64,000 bases of DNA from Apostichopus japonicus (Eukaryota > Echinodermata > Holothuroidea > Aspidochirotida > Stichopodidae): positions 18,908,898 to 18,972,897 of the forward strand of contig NC_092577.1 in assembly GCF_037975245.1 (NCBI RefSeq). The letters are read 5' to 3'. The notes under the pieces were generated by a model. That model saw only the letters and a list, made by a program, of their open reading frames with translations. It did no database searches and had not been told where the DNA came from. Numbering within the stretch: the stretch's first letter is position 1; each line of letters begins with the position of its first letter. The translations under genes and the position numbers were made by a program. Below, in pieces: positions 57,711-64,000 of this stretch.

Positions 57711-58270
57711 AGACACCGATGGAAAGTGTCCATGATATCTAGTAAGAAAGATATTGTTTAAAATCGTTTTTCTCTTGTGCTGTAAATGTTTGTCTAAGTT
57801 ACGTGTGCTCGCGTCCTGAGGTCGTTGGCTTATAATTTGTAGCCTTTGCCACGACGACGGTTTTATAGTCTGATTACAGTGAGTTGGTGGACGCCAATGC
57901 GGGTCAGGCATGTGATATCAATTAACGCTTGTGGTGTGGTCCAATTATGCATGGTGTCCATTTATCTGTGGTGTGGTGATTGTTGGCTTCAGGGTTCATT
58001 TGTTTTTTGGTTTTTTTTTTTTTTTTATAGCTGGTTCACATAGTTCTGCTTTGCGAAGTCGGCCTCCAGCAGGTTTTGTAACGTCATCTCGTAGTTTATT
58101 GGCTTTATGTGTTTTTATTCTCTACTTCTGCGTGTTTCGGAGCAAAAGAAATCCCAGTCATGTTCTATATTGCTTTTTTTGGGCATATATCCGGCAGTTT
58201 CTTTGGTCTTTGATACTTTTGCTTTTTTTTTGGGGGGGGGAGGGGTTGGGAGGGATGATGTTTTATTTTT
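57711..58270. other. Unassigned stretch with T and G homopolymers
   Basis: A T15-type run near 58015 and T/G runs near 58220. No supported gene. Confidence 0.4.
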
Positions 58271-58280
58271 TATTAACATC

Positions 58281-58500
58281 CTACACTCTAAGAAAAAAGG
58301 GTTCTAGAGGGGGTTCTCGAAATGAAGAATGGTTCTCGTCAGAACCATGTGCCCTTGAAGAACCCATAAAGGTTCTTGATTCGTTTCTACTTGGTTCCAT
58401 ACCCACACAGAAAAGGTTCTGGGTACAAGATGGTTCCACAAAGAACCCCTAACTGCACGAATAGGGGTTCTAATCGTACTTATCACAAGTGTGTACATGA
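58281..58500. mobile_element. GGTTCT/AGAACC-rich MITE-like element
   Basis: Begins ACACTCTAAGAAAAAAGGGT and then repeats GGTTCT and AGAACC(C) many times in both orientations, for example GGTTCTTGATTC, AAAGGTTCTGGG and AAAGAACCCCT. Elements of this appearance are common in aquatic animal genomes. Clear terminal repeats and duplication were not found. Confidence 0.5.
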
Positions 58501-60494
58501 TCTATGAATAAACAAGTTCGGCAATTTTCATCGGGAAATGTAATTGTAAGGGAATAATAAAGTGTATAGAAGTGTTAATAATCTCATTTTCTCACTTTAC
58601 CATGGAATTTTTTTTGACTTGTGAACAAAATCGTTTATTTGAATACAACGCATTGAGTGGAATTTGCGTAATAATTTTAACCACTTTTCGCGGGCTCCAA
58701 AGTTCCGTCTGACCAAACGTACATATTACATGTAATTGTATAGTGAGTGCACCGAAGTTCGCCGCCTTTACGTACATAATATGCACTGTGTATGTTACCT
58801 ACGTGCTACCTACGTACATCATTATATGTATATTGCGTGCAGTTCTTGTGTCACGTACCGTCGATCATGTTCGAGTAGAAGTTGAAGCCCCGGTGCGGTG
58901 AGTTTCAGTTTTAATTTAGAAACATGTAGACCGAAATTTAAATTCAACTCCAGCGCAGACCTGCTAATAAGTTATCGGGTCGACCCTTGGTGAATACCAA
59001 ACGATTCCTTCATCGACATAAATGTCCATTGAGCAAACAATATTCGGATTAGGCTAGCCTAACGTATACTAGGCCTACTTTATAATTGTATGGGCATAGC
59101 CTAACGTTAGGCCCATTCTATAGTCAACAGAATTCTGTAGGGCTATAGGCCTAGCCTAGGCCATATTTGTAGGAAGACCGGACATTTAATTAATTAATCA
59201 CGATAACATTATAATAGTCTCAAAGAGCGCTACAACCTTACTGCCTCTGCCACAGCTCAACTGGGTTTCAGCCACATACGATGGAGTAGGCCTAGGCTAG
59301 CCTATACTATAGCATGGGAATTGGGATGCCTGTATAGTGCGCACCTAGGCCTAGGCCCCCCTAAGCTTTTTCAGCACAAATTTCTTCAAAATCCCTTAAA
59401 AAAATTCAGATGATGTCTGTACCGAACCTTTAGCATCTGATACACAAACCCACAATCCTGATATGACAGTTCTGTCCAACTTCCAAGTTAACGTTTGCTA
59501 AAAAGACCCGTTTACTGTTCTTAATGGAACAAGCGGTTGTGAACAGGCACACAGTACCTAGGCTATACCTACACTACAGTATTGATACGGTAATAATCCT
59601 TTAAAAAAAACTAAGGATTTTTCCAGAATTTGAGGGTTACGGGGGAGGGGGGGCCTAAATAACAAACTTAGCTTACACCTGATTAAGCAGATGCAGTGTA
59701 CTAGGCAAAAAAGACTAAGAATGAGGCAGAAATTGGAGTAAATTTACAACAATTCCATTCGAAAATTTCTTGGAAATGAAAATTTCGAAGTATCATACAA
59801 AAATTTGATTTATTTGGTCAAGATGATGAAAAACCAGCCTGTTTTGCATATATTATGGTTGAAAATAAGTAGCTAAGTTGTTATTCGTTCATAGCGCTTT
59901 TACAACACGTTGCTATGGTAATATTGGAACGTATTGTTAGGTCCCCAGTATTCGGGCACCCGCAGTATTCGGATACCTTGTTATATAGTCCTAGCCTAAG
60001 CCTTATTCCAGATATAGGCTACTGAGGGTGCTTCAAACACGGGCAAACGTCAGTTTGTAGACAACATTCCAACTTTAGTCAACTTTAAAATATCCATAAA
60101 ATATGTTTTTGACCAACCAACAGATTGAAACCATAGAATAATAAAAAGAATACATTATGATGAGCTCATGAAGAATGAATGCATCACTAACACGCAGAAA
60201 ATTGAGGAAAAATTCAATCAAAATGTTTCTGGCCACAATTTGGCATAATTTATACCACAATGCATTGCGATCGCGTCAATATACGTCATCTGGAATAAGG
60301 CTTATTGGTGTACGTGACCATGTGTTGACCACCTAGGCTAACAAACAATCAAGCTAAAAAATAAAGGAAGATGTAGGCCTACAGTAGGCTATCAAAAATG
60401 GATAAAACATTCCAGGGATCACCACTGATGTGTTATTCTTCTTCCCCAATTTAGCAAGTTTGCTTCGTATTGGAATAGGGTATGTGGGGAGAGC
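58501..60494. other. Unassigned stretch rich in AGGCCTA-type words
   Basis: Between 59060 and 59370, TAGGCCTA, GCCTAGGC, GGCCTAGGC and AGCCTA words are unusually dense. No exon recognised. Confidence 0.4.
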
Positions 60495-60740
60495 GGCGTT
60501 AGTTGGAACATTTTTCACAAAAATCTCTATTTTCAGAAACATCAATTCAGCAAACACTGCCCTATCCTGTTAGGATAGGCAGTCCATAAAACTGCTACAA
60601 TTGTTGATAGTTCAGGAGATAATCCAGTGAGAGGGTGTGTGCCGTGTGTCACAAATGAAGCCCATAAAACCACTACTCTTGTTGATAGTTCAGGAGATAA
60701 TCCAGTGAGGTGTCGGTGATAGGCGTTCCAACTAACCCCA
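60495..60740. mobile_element. Inverted-terminus element A (GTTAGTTGGAAC ends)
   Basis: Left end GGCGTTAGTTGGAAC, right end GTTCCAACTAACCCCA. Inside is a direct repeat of about 50 bp (TTGTTGATAGTTCAGGAGAT then AATCCAGTGAG) near 60600 and 60680. No coding capacity. Confidence 0.55.
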
Positions 60741-60744
60741 CCTA

Positions 60745-61120
60745 TGGGGTTAGTTGGAACGGGTGGTGGGTTAGTTGAAAGATGGATTCTTGCTCAAAAG
60801 AAATAAATGAGAACTTATCACAACTATACACATTGATACCTTGGTATATATATGCCTATTATAATATATCAAATGATATTAAAGCCAGACTCACTATATG
60901 GAAGTAAATGAGAATATAACTTTGCTACCAAAATTCTGGAGACATTTTTCATCCCAGCCCATTGAAATTAGGCAACATTGGTGAATCAGAATATTTTAAC
61001 ATCTGCTACTGTAACCTTGCAGTCTAAGTTTTTGGCATGTTTTTATGATTATAGGCAAATATGACCAAATTTGTGTGCATGTTCCAACTATTCCCGGCAG
61101 TAAATGTTACAACTAACCCC
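60745..61120. mobile_element. Inverted-terminus element B, head to tail with A
   Basis: Left end TGGGGTTAGTTGGAAC and right end GTTACAACTAACCCC. The abutting ends of A and B form a perfect 16-bp-stem hairpin with a CCTA loop at 60725-60760. Confidence 0.55.
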
Positions 61121-64000
61121 TTGGGCTAATCAGACCTTTGTATGCTCATTGCGCAGAACAGAGACCATCGACATAATTTTTTGCCCACCTCATTCTGAAG
61201 CTGCTTAATAAAGCTGTAAATAACCCCAACCTACAGTAGTATATTTTGGTTATTCCCTCCATGGAAATAAAACAACATTTTTAATTTCATAAAAAATACT
61301 GAGAGTGCCGAAAAACAAACATTCCTCACTATTTATTCTACTAATTATTATTATCATTATTTATTATGATTGTTATTAATTATTATTATTCCACCAACTT
61401 ATTCCACTAATTATTCCACCAATAATGATCGATCAGGTCTGGAAATAACCTGTCCATAATGAGAATTGATAACTGCACAGTAATTGGAAACAAAGACATG
61501 AAAAAAAGGCTGATTATAGTTTTAATTATACTTAGGCTATAGTGAATCACATTTCATTTACCTACATTGATTTGGGGGCGCCCAGGTCAATGGAGCGGTT
61601 CGCAATAATGGAATGGTCCTCTACATTTGAACTAACTTCACGGTATATAAACAAACACACGCTCATAGCATTCTCTCCAACCAGGGCCGTGGGCAAGTCT
61701 ATTCATGTAAAATGTTGTCACTAAGATACGAACTCCCTAGCATTTGCTATAGTATTAAAATTAGGCTTCATTAGAAGTATGTCAAAGGCGTTTAAGCGTA
61801 CATTTGCCGGCTATATCACCAGTGCGTTTTAGCCCCAAGTTTTATCTATTTCTTCGCTTGCCAATTTTATACCACTCACGCGCGTGCCACCGTAGACGAG
61901 CTTTACCGTGCATGGTATCAGTTTAGCGAATCTTTATCATAGCAGTTAGTATATGCGTACTTCATATACAAATATTATAGTAGGTTTATGATATAGGCGT
62001 ATTTTGCCGTTGCGTCGCCATTTAAGGAAGTGAAGTATAAATAGGACTTTCACTGTGCATCCCAGCTCTGCAAATGACCTGCTGAGGGAGCTTCAAGTTG
62101 GACTTCTGACGCAACCCTGCGACCCCTTAGCAGAGTAGAAAACTGATCTCTAATTAATCAGTCAGGTGGATATTCCTTTTCAGTGTGGCTTTTCAACAAA
62201 TCATGTCTAATTTTGGTGTATATTTCACTTTTATCTTCATATACAGCTTTGCAATGAGTTGGAAATGCTGACAGGGAGGAACGTTGTTGTTGAAATGAAG
62301 ACTGCTTTAGAAAAATATGCACCAAAGATAATCCAGACCAAAGCAAAAGAGCTGATGCGTGCCTACCGGTAGGAGGAGGAAGTCCTTCTTGAAGAGGACA
62401 AGAAGTGTATGTTATCACATAATTTGACCTTACAATTACTAGTAAGTCGATCAGAGTGGAAAATGATGGGCGGGAGTTACAGGAGGGTAAGCGAGAACCC
62501 ATAAAGATATTTAGGTAGAAACTGGTCCAAAAAACCGTACTGCCTGAAAGTAACTAGACAATTGCAATCAAACTCCCATGTACTCTGTTCTTCTGTAGAC
62601 AGAGAGCGGGAAATTAGGTGAACAAATGAGCATAAGGTGTGAGCAGAGCAACTTTACTGGGGTGTAGGAGCAGCTGAACAATTTTGATCGAAAGGGGAAT
62701 ATTGTTAGGAAATTAGGATTGCATGGAGAGTGTATTCACAGTGCAATCATTGCCCTCTTTGCATTCAAATTTGTCTAGTTACTTTTTGGCGGTACTTGTG
62801 GTCTGTTATTGCATAAGGGATGAAAAGGTGTCTGCACTTGTTGGTTCTGAGACACTGGATATCTGCTATTCAACAAGTAATTAGAAAGAGGCTAAGCTGC
62901 AGTCGACCAGCATTTCACACTGACAGTATGCCTACGTATATCATACTGTCGTACTGTACACTGACTGTACAGTACATACTACATAGGCATAGTACTCCAT
63001 ATGTACAGTGTGTGTGTGTAAATCACGAACGACAACCCTGTCGTTGTTGAGGAAAAAGTTAAGAGGAACTGCTGCCTGCTCTCTGTATGTTGAACTGATC
63101 GATTTTGCATGCTATGAGTTGACCCCAATTAACCCGTCAATTACAATGTTAATTACAATGTCAATTACAATGTTACTCCAACGTGGGGATATTTGTGCTA
63201 ACTGCTCATGTAATTCCATAAATCAGTGTTCAAAGGCTATTTGTCGGGCCGACAAAGAAACTTCCAGTCCGAGTTATGATAAGGCATATGGGACAGAGAG
63301 TGGTGATGATTGGGTCGTTTAGAATCCTTGTCTCATGAGGATTCGAAATAGGGTGGGTGAAATTCACATACAAGCAACTTCGTTTTTTGCCGGTCCAGAG
63401 CAAAGTCAGCAAGGGATCTTTAACATGGAAATCCCAGTTACTAGCCAGAAATAAAAAGTGTAGCCGATAAAACCACAAGTATAATGTTGTTTCTCTTCAT
63501 CGTGAGTTTCACAGCAGTTGGAACTACCGACAACAGAATATGGTTATTGGGGACAGGGTTCATAGAGAATCTTGACTTCATGCCCCCTATCTCATGATTT
63601 CAGTGACGAATGATACTGATTCATTTCCCCGTTGGAATAGCACAGGGGGTATAGATTTGGTGTTCATTTGGTTCATTCGGTGACGTCAAAGCCTCATAAT
63701 TATGAATATTTGGCTCTATTTTGGGAATGACATCTCTGGGATATTCACAGTTTGAAATCAATTTTCTCAACGTTACCTCCCATTTGCTTAAAAATGGTAC
63801 CGTTGGAAAGTGAAAAACTACTCTGTTTGCACACATAATGGAATGGCCATGTTATGCGGTCTTTAACGTTGAGCTTTGGTGGACTCCGACAGTAACGGCA
63901 GATGCATCTATGGTTCTCGCGGTACATTCTCCTGGGTCAGGTTGCCCTCGTACAGATCCTTTATCAGCCGGATGTACTTCTTTCTCTTTTGGGCATTTCA
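61121..64000. other. Unassigned stretch
   Basis: ATT-rich microsatellite-like DNA at 61320-61420 and a 13-bp triplet repeat (AATTACAATGT.) near 63138-63175. 63850-64000 is CpG-richer and coding-like on the minus strand (for example KKYIRLIKDLYEGNLTQEN, and in another frame CICRYC), but I cannot assign it and it runs off the window. Confidence 0.4.

Noticed and set aside
63745-64000. piggyBac-like C-terminal zinc finger exon on the minus strand
   Set aside because: CICRYC alone is too little; the expected Cys spacing and DDE motifs are not seen and the sequence runs off the window.

Overview
The window is AT-rich animal nuclear DNA with intron-bearing, spliced open reading frames and no bacterial organisation. 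The repeat repertoire (Tx1-like and L2-like LINEs, hAT transposons, TTAA-flanked elements, a U2-headed SINE, P2X7-like multicopy exons and frequent AGGCCTA-type words) suggests a marine invertebrate deuterostome, perhaps an echinoderm. That is an inference. I found no convincing intact host gene; almost everything readable is mobile DNA.

Layout. 259-3433 and 34572-39454 are two copies of one TTAA-flanked inverted-terminus element that carries, on the minus strand, a dead P2X7-C-terminal-like gene. The second copy is split by a 1.67-kb hAT element. About 4411-5362 is an inverted-repeat element. 5586-5844 is a GC-rich palindromic island abutting a 5'-truncated, frameshifted Tx1-like LINE (5845-10228). 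Minus-strand 3' fragments of that LINE lie at 11727-12007 and 12836-13624. 15298-17232 is an ORF1-only LINE derivative with a perfect 23-bp target-site duplication (TSD). 17509-23943 is an old L2-like LINE split by a nearly intact 4.87-kb Tx1-like LINE (18068-22935). 24480-25600 is a pseudogene of a conserved invertebrate family of unknown function, and 25932-26510 is another LINE 3' end. 28195-40379 has TTAA-flanked inverted termini and may be one 12-kb composite element with a P2X7-like first exon near its right end; it contains nested LINE, SINE and transposon insertions. A U2-snRNA-headed SINE lies at 42650-42832, and a 5'-truncated sister at 33319-33444.

The most striking unit is 43417-53650, a 10.2-kb hAT transposon with a perfect 8-bp TSD. 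It appears to encode an OTU-type cysteine protease domain upstream of a TTF-zinc-finger/hAT transposase in one set of spliced exons. It has suffered several frameshifts and two or three MITE insertions. The right part (54.6-64 kb) is mostly unassigned AT-rich DNA with tandem repeats, hairpins and small inverted-repeat elements.

How the parts work together: the Tx1-like LINE supplies reverse transcriptase (ORF2) and a zinc-knuckle RNA-binding protein (ORF1). The ORF1-only unit ends in the same 3' motif and was probably mobilised in trans. The non-autonomous hAT and TTAA elements likewise depend on transposases encoded elsewhere.
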